A stretch of DNA of 64,000 nt, taken from positions 503,665-567,664 of the forward strand of contig MNCI01010462.1 of assembly GCA_015680685.1 (NCBI GenBank). Reading direction: 5' to 3'. Source of the stretch: Gnetum montanum. Its lineage: Eukaryota; Streptophyta; Gnetopsida; Gnetales; Gnetaceae. The position numbers and the translations under genes were made by a program. Under the pieces are notes generated by a model, which ran no database searches, was not told where the DNA came from, and saw nothing but the letters and a program-made list of their open reading frames with translations. Positions 12,701-22,384 of this stretch are shown in pieces. The first letter of the stretch is position 1, and the number at the start of each line of letters is the position of its first letter.

Positions 12701-13494
12701 CTAGTGGGACCCATTTAAATTTAAATCACTATTATACATTAATTTTTCCACTGACCTAGTGTGTAATGACAGAAAATGTCGGTAGCTGGAAAATACCAAC
12801 AAAATTCGTGTACACAGTCTTAACCATGGATCCGTGCGAGGGCTATGCTAGAGAAAACGAATCCACAGTGCCCTGAATGGTCTTGTCGATCAGACAGGGA
12901 CTTACTCAATCAGTAAATTGATGAATATTATAGATATTCTGCGAAACGATTTAATTCGATGAATCATAAAAGGAGTAGAAAACAATGTAGATAAATTGGA
13001 ATAACGACAACGTCAACATGACAAGAGGGATCAGATTTAAGAAAATGCGCAATTCCAAGATCTACGTTTTGACCTGAAAACTGAGTATATTATATACAAA
13101 GTTCTAAATGGAACACTCAGCTTATCTTGTGCGGAGTATACACAAAATAACAAGAAAACTGTTCAGCAAGGAGTACAGAATGGAGTTCGATCTACCTCGT
13201 AAGCTAGAGATGGGATGCAAGGAAGGTCAAGCTTTGACGTCTATTGATTAAATGTTTTTGATCAATAAACCTTACAAGCTGCACCAGATGATCTCTCGAC
13301 CTCTGATCTGCTCTTTTTCCCTTCGGTAGTCTCTGCTCAAACTGCCAATAATCGCCAATGGAGAGAACTGTATCTTCGCCAAAGGACTGATCGCTCCTGC
13401 TGTCAATGCTCAAAATGTCTAATGTCTCTACTTGAAGGTGACAACTGCCAAAAGTCAAAGATGCCCCCTCCATTTGTTTCTTCTTCAACTAGAG

Positions 13495-13502
13495 TATTTA
13501 TA
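13495..13502 (-). promoter_or_regulatory. TATA box of the E1 3' LTR
   Basis: The minus strand reads TATAAATA. The same word is found at 29139-29146 in the 5' LTR and at matching places in both E2 LTRs (40561-40568, 57764-57771) and the B LTR (4861-4868). Conservation between families supports it as the LTR promoter, with transcription starting roughly 25-35 bases toward lower coordinates. Confidence 0.65.
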
Positions 13503-13670
13503 AGTTCAACAACACATGGATAAGGCATGGCCCTGATGACACATGTTTCGAACCTTCAAAATACTGTTGACTTGACCAACTTTATGTTAAACCTTGTTAT
13601 GTCGCGTCACATTTCCAGGAGAAGGGGCAACGTATGCTATCAACACTTTTGCCGAAGCTGCGTCATGATT

Positions 13671-13702
13671 ACGCACAATACGCTTATCAGCGTATTGTGC
13701 GT
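13671..13702. repeat. Perfect 14-bp stem, 4-base loop hairpin in the E1 LTR
   Basis: ACGCACAATACGCT is followed by TATC and then by its exact reverse complement. The copy in the other LTR (29315-29346) has one change in the left arm (CGCT to TGCT). The arms contain the CGC/GCG words typical of this LTR's U3, so it may be a paired binding site rather than an RNA structure. Confidence 0.75.
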
Positions 13703-14343
13703 GTGGATAGCAAATGAGTAACTGCTTTAGCCAGCTTTACACTGCATTACACTTGTTTACGCTGCATCGTGTGGTAGAGCGTAATAGAGCATGGGAGTAG
13801 TTGGTGCCAGCTGTTTTACGCTTTTTTACACCACAAAGAATAATAGAGCATAAAATGGTCAACTTTACAACAAATTACGCTTGTCCACGCTGTGTAGCGT
13901 AATGAGCATAAAGCGACCAATCTGCAAAAAAAGAGAGTAAATCAATCTGCTGCGCTTCCTTTGACTCTGACTTTTCTTTTCTTGAAGCTCGTTACGCTGC
14001 TCTGTGTAACGAAGCGTAAACTCAGCCCTGAGCAAAGGACTTAGCCAAATATGCGACAAGTTTTAAACTTTAAACTTCGTCAAAATTGCCGAAGTAAGTC
14101 ACCTTCTGATATCAGACTATGTTAAGCAGAATTACGTTAAGCGACACTACGTTATGTTGCGTAATGTAGCGTAAAGACAGAAAACACAGTAAGATTTGAA
14201 ATATGTAAGGAACTTGGAAACTTGATGCAGCGTGCCTCTTTGCCTTGCTTTGCCTTGTTCTGCCTTCTGGAATTTTGTCGTGAACTTTTCCCCGAATCAT
14301 GAATCTTCGCCTTAGGCTGATTCGCAATTTCTATGGTGTTTCA

Positions 14344-14357
14344 ATGGCCCCTCTTTG
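14344..14357 (-). promoter_or_regulatory. Polypurine tract of E1
   Basis: On the minus strand AAAGAGGGGCCAT lies directly before the LTR start TGAAACACC. This is the standard position and composition of the plus-strand primer. The same tract follows the LTRs of E2 and D and, unexpectedly, the outer edge of the right LTR of E1. Confidence 0.75.
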
Positions 14358-15117
14358 TTGACAGTTAGAGGACTTTCCCGAAAGACGTTGACAAAGAATA
14401 CAAAACATCGGATGGGTGAATGTACTAACAGCGTTTATCAACAGGTACTCAAGTATCATCCTGTCAACGTAGAGGTGCAGAGATGAGGGAAACAAGAGAT
14501 AGAATGGTATGGGAGGAAACAGGTTCGGGGAAGACTCAAATGAGGTTCAGGGAAGACCCAAATGAGTAGGGATAGCTTTTGCACGCATAAGCACTCAGGC
14601 TTTCTCCTACGACTGCGTTTGCATGGAGTTATGCCATCATTTTGTAGATGAAGGGGCTTGCATAGACGAATTGTGTTGCATCTGCATGGCCTGGGTGAGA
14701 TGTGTTTCATCCATTTTGCCGACCCCCATTTTTTTTTTGTCATCCACTAGGCGAGTTGCATTATGCTGGTTCATGGACTTCAGTGTAATGCAGATGCGGA
14801 AAGCGTTTCACGTTTTGCGTAAGGGAAGCAGATGGGATAGTTAAGGATAGTTATAAGGGCTAGGGGTAGGATCATGAGGAACACAAGGATGCACCCTCGA
14901 GTGGACAGGTTAACTTAAGCAGCCATATCAAAACGCTGTTGGTACTACACCACTCAGATGAACACACCTTCGAACGATGTCCTTGTAACAAGTAACCTGC
15001 AACCAAAGAAGAAAATAGAGGATACTATTGCTTGTGCGAATTACCAGCGAGGTTGTTGAAACAAGTACTATTTGAGGCGAGATAAAGTAAATGGGCCATG
15101 AAGGAGGAACTATAGCA
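14358..15117 (-). other. 3' UTR of E1, no gene recognised
   Basis: The first 220 bases are repeated at 29988-30219. The rest has short frames on both strands (for example 14456-14743 minus and 14623-14844 plus) that overlap each other and match nothing I know. I treat the stretch as untranslated. Confidence 0.6.
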
Positions 15118-15819
15118 CTAGGCTAGAATCTTCAACATTGACGCTCGGCCCAGCATATTGCCGCCAAAGAACATCAGACTCAACGCACCTGACTGGTTAT
15201 GTAAAGAACCAGCTAGGTGAATCTGTGAAGCCAGAGCCTGATAGTGATGATGAGTGGAGGTTCCCAAAGTCGTAGTTGATGAGAACTCCTTTAGGGCTCC
15301 GGTCAGCGAATCTAAACTCTCAGAGGTGCCACTGCTATAGTGGGTGCAGTGATGGCATCTCCGAGGGGTCAGTAGTATGCCTTTCAGCACATCCGAGGAA
15401 TCAGCAGAATACCTGTGAGGTAGTGATGCTAGGGTTGTTCCAACATCCCACCCCATTTGCTTTGCAGCTACATAGAGACGATTACGCTCGCTTGATTTGC
15501 ATGATGGTGGTCTGTAAGTCCCAGTTTCAAGTCCTGGTAGACTGTCGTTGCTAGTTTTAAGTCTCAGCAGACCATGGTCCCAGTTTAAAGTCTGGGCAGA
15601 CTGAGAAATGCTAGTTTGACGTCGTAGCGGACAGTGGCAAGGTTGATTTATGGTCTTAGCAGACCGTACTGTGGGTGTCAGTTTTGTGTCATGACCTAGG
15701 GACAAGTCTGTGCTGGTTTCACGTCTTAGCAGATGACTACTTACCTGTGCCAGTTTTGTGTCATGGTGGATAGCCAGTGCCAGTTTAGCATCATGGTAGA
15801 TGCGTGCAAAAGATGCCAA
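15118..15819 (-). CDS. Uncharacterised 233-codon open frame between integrase and 3' LTR of E1
   Basis: This is the longest uninterrupted frame in the 3' part of E1 and is in the same orientation as gag-pol. Its first 110 residues are the translation of a short tandem repeat and contain recurring HDTKLA and RRQTS words. The rest is serine-, histidine- and leucine-rich with no recognisable domain. Tat elements are known to carry additional ORFs between integrase and the 3' LTR, so a real gene is possible. Against this, the repeat may simply lack stops by chance, and the corresponding part of E2 is closed. I lean toward a fortuitous frame. Confidence 0.25.
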   Translation of the reverse strand: MASFARIYHDAKLALAIHHDTKLAQVSSHLLRRETSTDLSLGHDTKLTPTVRSAKTINQPCHCPLRRQTSISQSAQTLNWDHGLLRLKTSNDSLPGLETGTYRPPSCKSSERNRLYVAAKQMGWDVGTTLASLPHRYSADSSDVLKGILLTPRRCHHCTHYSSGTSESLDSLTGALKEFSSTTTLGTSTHHHYQALASQIHLAGSLHNQSGALSLMFFGGNMLGRASMLKILA

Positions 15820-15937
15820 CTTTTCATCTTGGTGGACCTGTACAACACTGCCAGTTTTACGTCATAGCAGACGGTTACAACTTGCCAATTTTACGTCGTG
15901 GCGGACGATCAGTGCCAGTTTAGTGTCATAGCGGACA
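15519..15937. repeat. Tandem array 1 of E1, about 13 copies, core near GCCAGTTTTACGTCATAGC
   Basis: A core of about 23 bases ending in AGAC or GGAC recurs roughly every 32 bases with variable spacers. Copies differ mainly at C/T and G/A sites. The array lies just downstream of integrase in the 3' UTR. E2 has the same array in the same place (43005-43347), and a related unit lies beside the antisense gene (24167-24322). Confidence 0.85.
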
Positions 15938-15974
15938 GTTGTTGCCATGCTTGATGCTAACACTAGAGATGTAG

Positions 15975-16982
15975 CTAGATATAGTACCGCTTTAGATATA
16001 TGTGATTCACAGGATTCGATAACTTGCTGCCGTTGATATCTGCTAACTTGAATGCTCCGTTGCCATACACATCAGCCACCAAGAAAGGACCCTCACAGTT
16101 TGCAGAGAATTTGCCCACTGGTTCATGAATGGCCTTGAGAACTAAATCTCCTTTCTTGATTAGATGTTGTTGAAGATTATGATGATGCTTCTGCCTCTGC
16201 TTATCTTGATAATTTTCAATGGTATCAAGCGTCTGTATTTGCTTCTCCTCAACTGAATCCAAATCCATAATCTGAGATTCAGTGTGTTGAGCCTCATTTA
16301 TAATTGTGAAGAGGGCCATTCTCAGAGAAGAAACTTGTAATTCGAGTGGTAGCAGTACCTCAGATCCATATACTAGGCTATAGGGTGTACTATCTGTAGC
16401 CTTCCTACATGTAATACGATATGCCCATAGCACATAGAGGATCTTTTCATGCTACCGTCTCTTGTTACTGTCGAGCATTTTATTGAGCAGATTGATGATG
16501 ACTTTATTTGTGGCTTCAGCTTGATCATTCGCTTGCGGGTAATAGGGCGAGGAAAAAGATTGTTTAATGCCAAGGTTATCACCAAAGGATTTGGTTTCCG
16601 TACTACTAAATTGTGGCCCGTTATTGGTCACGATAGTCATTGGGAGACCAAATCTGGTTACAATGTTATCTAGGATGAAATGGAAAATTTGTTGAGAAGT
16701 GATCTTCCGTAAAGGAATAGCTTCTACCCACTTCATGAAGTACTCAGTAGCGGTAATTATGAAGCTATGACCTGTGGAAGATTTCGGTGTGATAGGCCCT
16801 ATGATGTCTAGTCCCCATTGTTGAAATGGCCATGTTATCTGAGTTGTGTGTAATTCTGTGGGCGACATGTGTATAAGGTTTGCGTAACGCTGACATGTGT
16901 CGCACGTTTTAACCTTTGTCAGACAATCTTTTTCCATGTAAGGCTAGTAATACCCTAAGCGACAGATTTTTGAAGCCATAGC
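15975..16982 (-). pseudogene. Integrase of E1
   Basis: Minus-strand product that would insert element cDNA into the genome. The HHCC finger starts in the preceding frame (VHEGLCGGH) and ends with KTCDTCQ at about 16905. The core has GLDIIGP (first aspartate) and FGLPMTIVTNNGPQFSS, where the second catalytic aspartate is replaced by asparagine (NNG for DNG), then SSPYYPQAN and AEATNK with the glutamate. The C-terminal part (16433-15975) has EGPFLVADVYGNGAFKL, the GPF/Y-type module, and no chromodomain. Stops at about 16948 (where a Trp codon is expected before PYMEKDC) and 16452 interrupt the same frame that runs from RT. Confidence 0.88.
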
Positions 16983-18188
16983 TCAAGGTGCTACATGTCC
17001 TCCACATAATCCTTCGTGGACCTCGCCAACTATACGTTGTGCTTGGTCTTTGTTAACGCAAGTAAGTAGCACGCCATCAAAAGAGCATCTACAAAGAGTA
17101 TTGTCTCCTATGATGACGTACTGCCTAGCTCGCTTGCGAATTGCATCTTTCTGTGCCCGTGTTAATTCGTGCGGTGGCTTGCCTTGCAAGAGGTAATTTT
17201 TGATGTTGTCATACAACTTTGGCGTGCTATCCTCGAGCAGCGAAGATATTTGCACTGCCTGAATGATGGGATCTGTGCAATCTGTTATTAATGTGGGGTA
17301 GGTGTCGAATAGGTGTGATGGCACGTTTAAGGCTAATGTAGCCAGTGCATCGGCCAGTGTGTTATCATTTCGTGGCACGTGTTGGGCATCGATGGTCATG
17401 AACCGCCTCAGAAGATCTTTAGCCATATCGCAGTAGGGCTGTAAATGTGCAACCTTGTAGGAGTAGACTCCTGTGATCTGATTTATAATGAGCATCAAAT
17501 CACCCCTAATTTCCAGGTGTCGAACATCATGTTTTCTGGCAGTTAATAATCCCCTGAGAAGCCCCTTGTACTCTACCACATTGTTCGTACAGGGAAAGGT
17601 CAAGCGATAAGCGTGAACACACACATCCTCAGGTGATAGCGTAATAACTGTGGCAGCACTACTGCCTCTAATGGTTGAAGCTCCGTCAAAATATAACATT
17701 GCTTCGGGGCCTGTTAGGACAGGGCTTAAGCTATGTACATGTTCATCAGGAAACTCAGGCTCTATGGTTGTCTGACTGTCAATAGGTGATGTTACTAATT
17801 GGTCAGCTATCGCTTGGCCTTTCATAGAAGATTGACCAATGTAATGTAGATCGAATTCTGTTGTGATAGCTTTCCAACGAGCTATTTTACTACTTTCGTA
17901 TAAATTATGCGTAATGGCCCTAAGGATGTTATTTTTACAAATGATGTTAAATTGGCTACGGAAAAGATAATGTCTACACTTCTTGAGCGTAAATACTAAT
18001 GCTAAGTAGTTACACTCTACTTTGTTGTACCTTGTTTCATATGCACATAGAGCATGACTCAAGTAGTAGATGTGTACTTCCAACCCATCATCCCTCTTTT
18101 GACAGAGTAATGCAGCTAAGGCTACGTCTGAAGTTGCGAGGTAGATGTAAAATGGTTGATCCCTTTGTGGTGGGAATACCGTTGGCAA
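16983..18188 (-). pseudogene. Dual RNase H region of E1 with integrase finger start (401 open codons)
   Basis: This is the longest open frame in the window. Residues about 10-110 are the RT-linked gypsy RNase H (FYIYLATSDVALAALL, IYYLSHAL, YNKVECNYLALVFTLKKCRHYL). After a tether, residues about 165-290 are a second, archaeal-type RNase H with a full active-site set: D in MLYFDGAS, E in TNNVVEYKGLL, D in EIRGDLMLI and D in NTLADALATLA. The end contains VIIGDNTLCR and VHEGLCGGH, the start of the integrase finger. The second RNase H is a hallmark of the Tat lineage. The upstream and downstream frames are the same, separated by point stops. Confidence 0.92.
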
Positions 18189-19022
18189 GCGTTGGAGTTC
18201 CTATTTTAGGCTATCAAACACACGCTGGCAATCGTCTGTCCACTTGAAATCAACACCTTTCTTAAGGAGATGCTGCATAGGATGTTGTTTATCTATTAAT
18301 CTCGAGATGAACTGCCTGATAAACTGTAATCGTCCTTGTAACCTGCATAATTGCTTGAGATCTGTGGGAGGCGTTAACTAAAAAATTACTTTGACCTTAT
18401 CAGGGTCTACTCTTATGCCGATTTCTGAAACCACAAACCCCAGCATGCATCCGGTTTTGACTCCGAATACGTAGTTCTTTGGGTTGAGCCGGAGGTCATA
18501 TTTGGAACATCTTTTGAGTACTAACTCCAGGTCCTCTGAATGATCTTCTGATTTCATAGATTTGACAACTATATCATCAACATAATCATTCAGTCTTCCT
18601 AGGAGGTAATCACTAAAGATGTATGTCATAGCCCGTTGATACGTCGCTCTGGCGTTTTTCAAGCCAAAAGGCATCATGGTATAGCAAAAGGTGCCCCAGG
18701 GCATCATGAATGTTGTGGTCAATTGATGTTCTGGGTTGATGTGAATCTAATTATAGCCTGTAAAACCATCCATGAAGGATAGAAGCGCATGGCCAGCTAT
18801 TGTATCGACTAGTTGGTCGATACTCGGTAGTGGGAAGTTATCCTTGATTATGGCCTTGTTTAAATCTTGGAAGTCTATACAGATGCATATGCTTCCGGTC
18901 TTCTTTGGAACAACTACAATGTTAGATACCCAATCTGAGTAATCGACCGTGCGGATGAAACCAGCTTGATACAGTTTGGTGATCTCATCACGCACTGCTA
19001 GCACGATCTCTGGTTTGATTTT
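18189..19022 (-). pseudogene. Reverse transcriptase of E1
   Basis: Minus-strand RNA-dependent DNA polymerase. Visible blocks, in order: AGFIRTVDYSDWVSNIVVV, CIDFQDLNKAIIKDNFPLP, HALLSFMDGFTGYN (first catalytic aspartate), FCYTMMPFGLKNARATYQRAM, and LNDYVDDIVVKS with the YVDD box. The connection LKQLCRLQGRLQFIRQFI follows. All parts are in one frame, continuous with the linker before and the RNase H after; stops near 19020, 18745, 18380 and 18203 are single-base events. With these reverted the domain would be of normal length. Confidence 0.92.
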
Positions 19023-19442
19023 CTATGCTTTTTGCTTAATCGCTTTGATATGTGGGTCTAAGATTATGTTATGTTGAATTAACCTTGGATCTAATCTCGG
19101 CATGTCTTCGTATGACCATGCAAATACTGTGATGTTTTCCTGGAGGACCTGTTTTATAGTGTCATGTGTTTTCTGGTCTAGTAGAGAACTAAACTTAAGA
19201 GTTTTGGACTCACCTCTATGCGTAACGACAGAAACCTCATTGAGGGGGTCTTCAGTTATGTCTCCAACCTCCAGATCTAGCGTGCGCATTGATTGTTCTG
19301 GACATTCTGGAGACGTTTCCGATGTGGCTATGGTTACGTCATTGAGGAAAGGGTTAGTTTCTACTAGTGTAAAATTGAATTGTCTAACTACTCTCCCATA
19401 TGGGCCTGTTAAAACTAGGAGCGCAGATAAAGTTTTGTGCAT
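19023..19442 (-). pseudogene. Acidic linker before RT of E1
   Basis: A 139-codon open segment directly before RT, in the same frame. Residues about 95-139 (QENITVFAWSYEDMPRLDP) are the conserved region preceding gypsy RT. The first part (LDLEVGDITEDPLNEV) is conserved in B (9724-9918) and E2 (46581-46868). The frame opens with a Met, and no protease precedes it: protease lies 5.2 kb away beyond the antisense gene. RT-RNase H-integrase must therefore be translated from a spliced or separate RNA, if at all. Confidence 0.8.
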
Positions 19443-19454
19443 TTGTCAATTGTC

Positions 19455-19472
19455 CTGAAAAATTGTCAAATA
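19455..19472 (-). promoter_or_regulatory. Candidate splice acceptor before the RT module of E1
   Basis: The minus strand reads TTGACAATTTTTCAG then GA, ten or so bases upstream of the Met that opens the RT linker. E2 has GTTTCTTTTGTAG then GA at the same place (about 46889-46901). Ogre elements, also Tat, are known to have an intron between protease and RT. One in-frame TGA follows the junction here, so use of this site is not certain. Confidence 0.35.
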
Positions 19473-19782
19473 CAAAAGTAATTAGAAAGATGCTATGTTT
19501 GATGCGATAAGTATTTAACGAATAACGCTTGGTTTAGTCTAAAGGATGTGACGTGACGTTACTGAGCATAAAGCTAAATAGATTTTAAATTTTGTGAATA
19601 GTCTGTAATTAATGCAACCTGATTACAAGGAGATAAGATACAGTAGTTTAAGATCATTTCAGACCGTAACGCATGCTATATCTATCGCAATTAATGGCTT
19701 GATTTTCAGTTTCCAGCTCATACTGACACTAGCATTTGGGCAAGTCTTGCTGAAATCGAGTGTCAAGTCAGTTAATTTCCCA

Positions 19783-19789
19783 TATAAAT
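19783..19789 (+). promoter_or_regulatory. Candidate TATA box of the antisense gene
   Basis: TATAAAT lies 152 bases before the proposed start codon at 19935, in a GC-richer setting than the rest of the window. A start of transcription near 19815 would leave a 5' leader of about 120 bases. The region is inside the element and far from the LTRs, so this would be an internal promoter for the opposite strand. Confidence 0.45.
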
Positions 19790-20349
19790 TGGCAGTCCCT
19801 ATTGAAAACAGGCTGTTGGTTATTACGAATTTGAATTCTCAGCTATTACAGAGAGGAGGAAGAGCGAAAGATTACAGCGCGTTACTCGTAAAGGCGTGAA
19901 AGTGTGCAAGTGTGAAGGTATTAGAACTACAACAATGGCACCGAAAGTAAGAGGGAAGAACATGAAATTGACCAAGATTGACAAAGTACAAGGGAGCCTG
20001 TAGCGTGCCTCGCAGGCCATGGTCAAAGTGAGAGACGTTACGCCTTTGAATCGGTAGTCCATTCCTTGATTATTCGCATTGTTTTTAATGATATGTCTCT
20101 TTTTTATAGTGTTTATTCTTGTAGCGTCGTCTACGTAAATTCAAGTTTTAGACTATAGACCTCACGTTAAAATGAGGGTTTATACAATAGGATTGCGTCT
20201 ATCGCCATTGTCAGGGACAAACCTTGTACTGTTGCAAGGGTTTAGGCGATTTCGGCATGAAAAGCTAAGCGTAATTTGTAGATTTTCTATAATTTAAGCA
20301 TGCAAATCTGAATTTAGATGTTAATGTGTTTATTATTTTCTTTGTATAG

Positions 20350-20990
20350 TATCATGTTAAAACCTATCGTAATCATCTTAGATATAGTTGGGGTTTTATG
20401 CTGTATAAACCTGATCATACCTAATGTTCCTCCCCCTCAGACTTGGTTGCATGGGAGGGCCATATGGTTCCGAAAGGGTGCGTTGGAGTTTCTGCAGTTT
20501 TTACTGTGTAACTACAACATTATTGTATGGTCACACCTATCGGGAGATATTGCTGGTGCCATTTTGGAACACCTATTAGTAGGTTCTACGTAGGGAATCC
20601 TGGCTTTCTTGACAGACGGGGCTCTCGACACTGGTCGATCCCAGGACCGCGAACTTAGTGCCAGAGGGTTGAGGTGCTTAATTTGGATTTGGGAAATGGC
20701 CCAGTTTAGCTGTTTCCACACATACAATACTTTGTTCGTGGCCTGTCATGTCTCGACTTACTTCCAGAACCCACCAGGCACAGTGTATTATTCGGGCGGG
20801 TAAGTTGTTTTTGTTGGCAGTATAGTCATTATGTGTCTATTGTCTGGATTTGTAAAGAATAAGATAAGAATACGCCATATGATACAGGTTTTTTATCCAC
20901 GAGAACAAGTTAGTAGGTGATAATGATACATTAACTTGGACTGAGACGACAATAAAGGCGTTTACCTCAGCTAGCAATGTACGCGCTGGT
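20350..20990 (+). other. FCP1/NIF-like (HAD phosphatase) domain of the antisense gene
   Basis: Exon 2 and the start of exon 3 follow plant-type FCP1-homology proteins block by block: KPIVIILDIVGVLCC at the position of the DxDG(T/V)L nucleophile motif, FRKGALEFLQFLLCNYNIIVW at the R-G-EFL-F-W-S block (20 residues or fewer of each shown), YNTLFVACHVSTYFQNPP at the NTLLVDDSP...NPP block, and DNDTLTW...SASNVRAGV at the C-terminal helix. The second Asp of DxDG is Val and the DD of VDDSP is lost. FCP1-type enzymes dephosphorylate serines, notably in the RNA polymerase II tail; this copy should be catalytically dead even before its stop at 20591. One intron (20800-20887) splits the domain. Confidence 0.72.
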
Positions 20991-22290
20991 GTAATGGGGC
21001 AGATTGCCTTCAACATTCATGAGTACCCCACCCGTTATGCTGATTCCTTCCAGAATTGCCAGAATCTTGGGTGGTTACATGAAGAATGGACTTTGGACCC
21101 ACCCCTTACCGTCGCAGACATGCAGAGGAAACTTCCTCCATTTCCTTTGCCATTTGGACCTGGTGAAATTGTTGCATATGTAATTGTGAATCTTGAATGT
21201 TGTGTAATAATGTTTTTGACATGTGTCTTGCATTGTTCAGTTAGGGAATCCCGGGAGATTACCCTTACAATTTCCGACCACAAGGAGAATACCCTCCTCT
21301 TCCACTATGGCAACATTAAGGAGGCACAACGCTGGCTCTGCCATGCGGCGGCCCCAGTTGCATTGGTCACCAAGCTGCGGGAAGCGAGGCTAATGCATTT
21401 ATTTTTGGCTGTAGCCCCTAATGTCCCAGGTAGTGAAATGTTAACCCTGGTCAACTCCTTCAGTGAGAGGGCTGAGCGTTTTTGCACGCGCATGCATCAC
21501 GTACGTGTAAATTTTGATATTGACGCTTAGCTATTTGTAGACCTCTTCGGCGTCCCCTCCGACGACCTTCCCATAGAGGAAAAAGCGAAGAGGAGCCTCA
21601 AGTGTTAGGAGGAACTGGAGGAGTGGCTAGGGACCAAGAAGGAGACTAAGGGGATCCCTTGTGAAAAGATCGAACTAGAGATCGCCAAGACGATTTACCC
21701 CCTGTTCCGGGCTCGGGCTTTCTCCAAAACACTCTCGCAAGGGAGGTTCTTTACCATAGAACAGACCTGTATCATGCGGGAGTTTATGGAGGAAGGGACC
21801 CAGCTCAACTTGGCAAGCTATTTTGCTGAAGGGTTACGCACTGAAATGATCAGGCTTCATCAGAAGCTTGAGTCTTGTTTCAGAGTGCATTTCGCCTTCT
21901 TCATAGCTTGCCTTCGACGTTTTACCGAATTTTTGGTTATCCAAAGGAATGGGGTCTGGGTATAGCAAGACCGAGACCAGCTATCCAAACCTTGGATTAC
22001 CCACATTTTCAGCACTACCCAAGGATAGGATTCCCTGGAGGGGATTGGCGAGTCTCTATCTATAATGACAAGGGATTTGGTCGTGTCTTGAGTACGGGGC
22101 CCTGATAGCATAGGCGAGGTGATTCCCACTTACACTAGCGATGCTTTGCGAGGGAAAAGCCTGGAGGTAGAAATTGTAGACACTTCAGCTCAGCGTAAAC
22201 GACCATGACTAACCGAGGCCCCTACGGAACCAGCAAGTGGCACAGGTCGTACTATGCAAGTCAGAGTTCAGTGGAGTAAACCTCCGCCTG
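20888..22290 (+). other. Unrecognised middle region of the antisense gene (exons 3-4)
   Basis: After the phosphatase-like domain comes GWLHEEWTLDPPLTVADMQ, a proline-rich stretch and intron 3, then about 350 residues in one frame. Conserved words against the E2 copy include YGNIKEAQRWL (YGDVKEA-HWL in E2), EARLMHLFLA (HARLMDFCLA), LFVDLFGVP (FFSDLFGLP) and YPLFRARAFSKTLSQG (YPLFRAYSFSKFLSQG). I recognise no domain. Transposon-associated plant domains such as the plant mobile domain are worth testing, but I see no diagnostic motif. The exon 3/4 border is uncertain by one base. Confidence 0.6.
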
Positions 22291-22384
22291 GTAAGTGTAA
22301 AGATGTAGTTATGGAAATTACTGTATTATGCAATTCTATTCAGTGTATTTTGAATCGTTTAAATGCGTTATGTGATATGAACAG

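Larger units (their letters stand above)
12762..14343 (-). mobile_element. 3' LTR of E1
   Basis: It begins TGTAATGAC and ends TGGTGTTTCA, and aligns along its length with 28415-29987. Differences seen by eye are mostly C/T and G/A. On the minus strand it starts with TGAAACACC next to a polypurine tract. U3 (high-coordinate side) holds at least ten GCGTAA/TTACGC words and a perfect hairpin; a TATA box lies at 13495-13502. The five bases before it, TAGTG, are not repeated after the other LTR. Confidence 0.9.

Noticed and set aside
12757-12761. TAGTG as target duplication of E1
   Set aside because: The bases after the right LTR are ATGGC and belong to element sequence, so there is no matching duplicate.
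15519-15937. Possible CRISPR array because of regular short repeats
   Set aside because: Units are degenerate, spacers are variable and partly absent, the context is a plant retrotransposon 3' UTR and no cas genes exist here.
16373-16673. Overlapping minus and plus frames next to the integrase core
   Set aside because: They are out of frame with the integrase, which explains the sequence fully.
19612-19899. A 95-codon plus-strand frame considered as exon 1 of the antisense gene
   Set aside because: It contains the TATA box and has poor start context and no resemblance; the frame starting at 19935 joins exon 2 in phase and fits better.
20512-21493. Minus-strand frames opposite the antisense gene (for example 20512-20727 and 21305-21493)
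   Set aside because: The plus strand has phase-matched exons conserved in two other copies; the minus frames show no conserved words.
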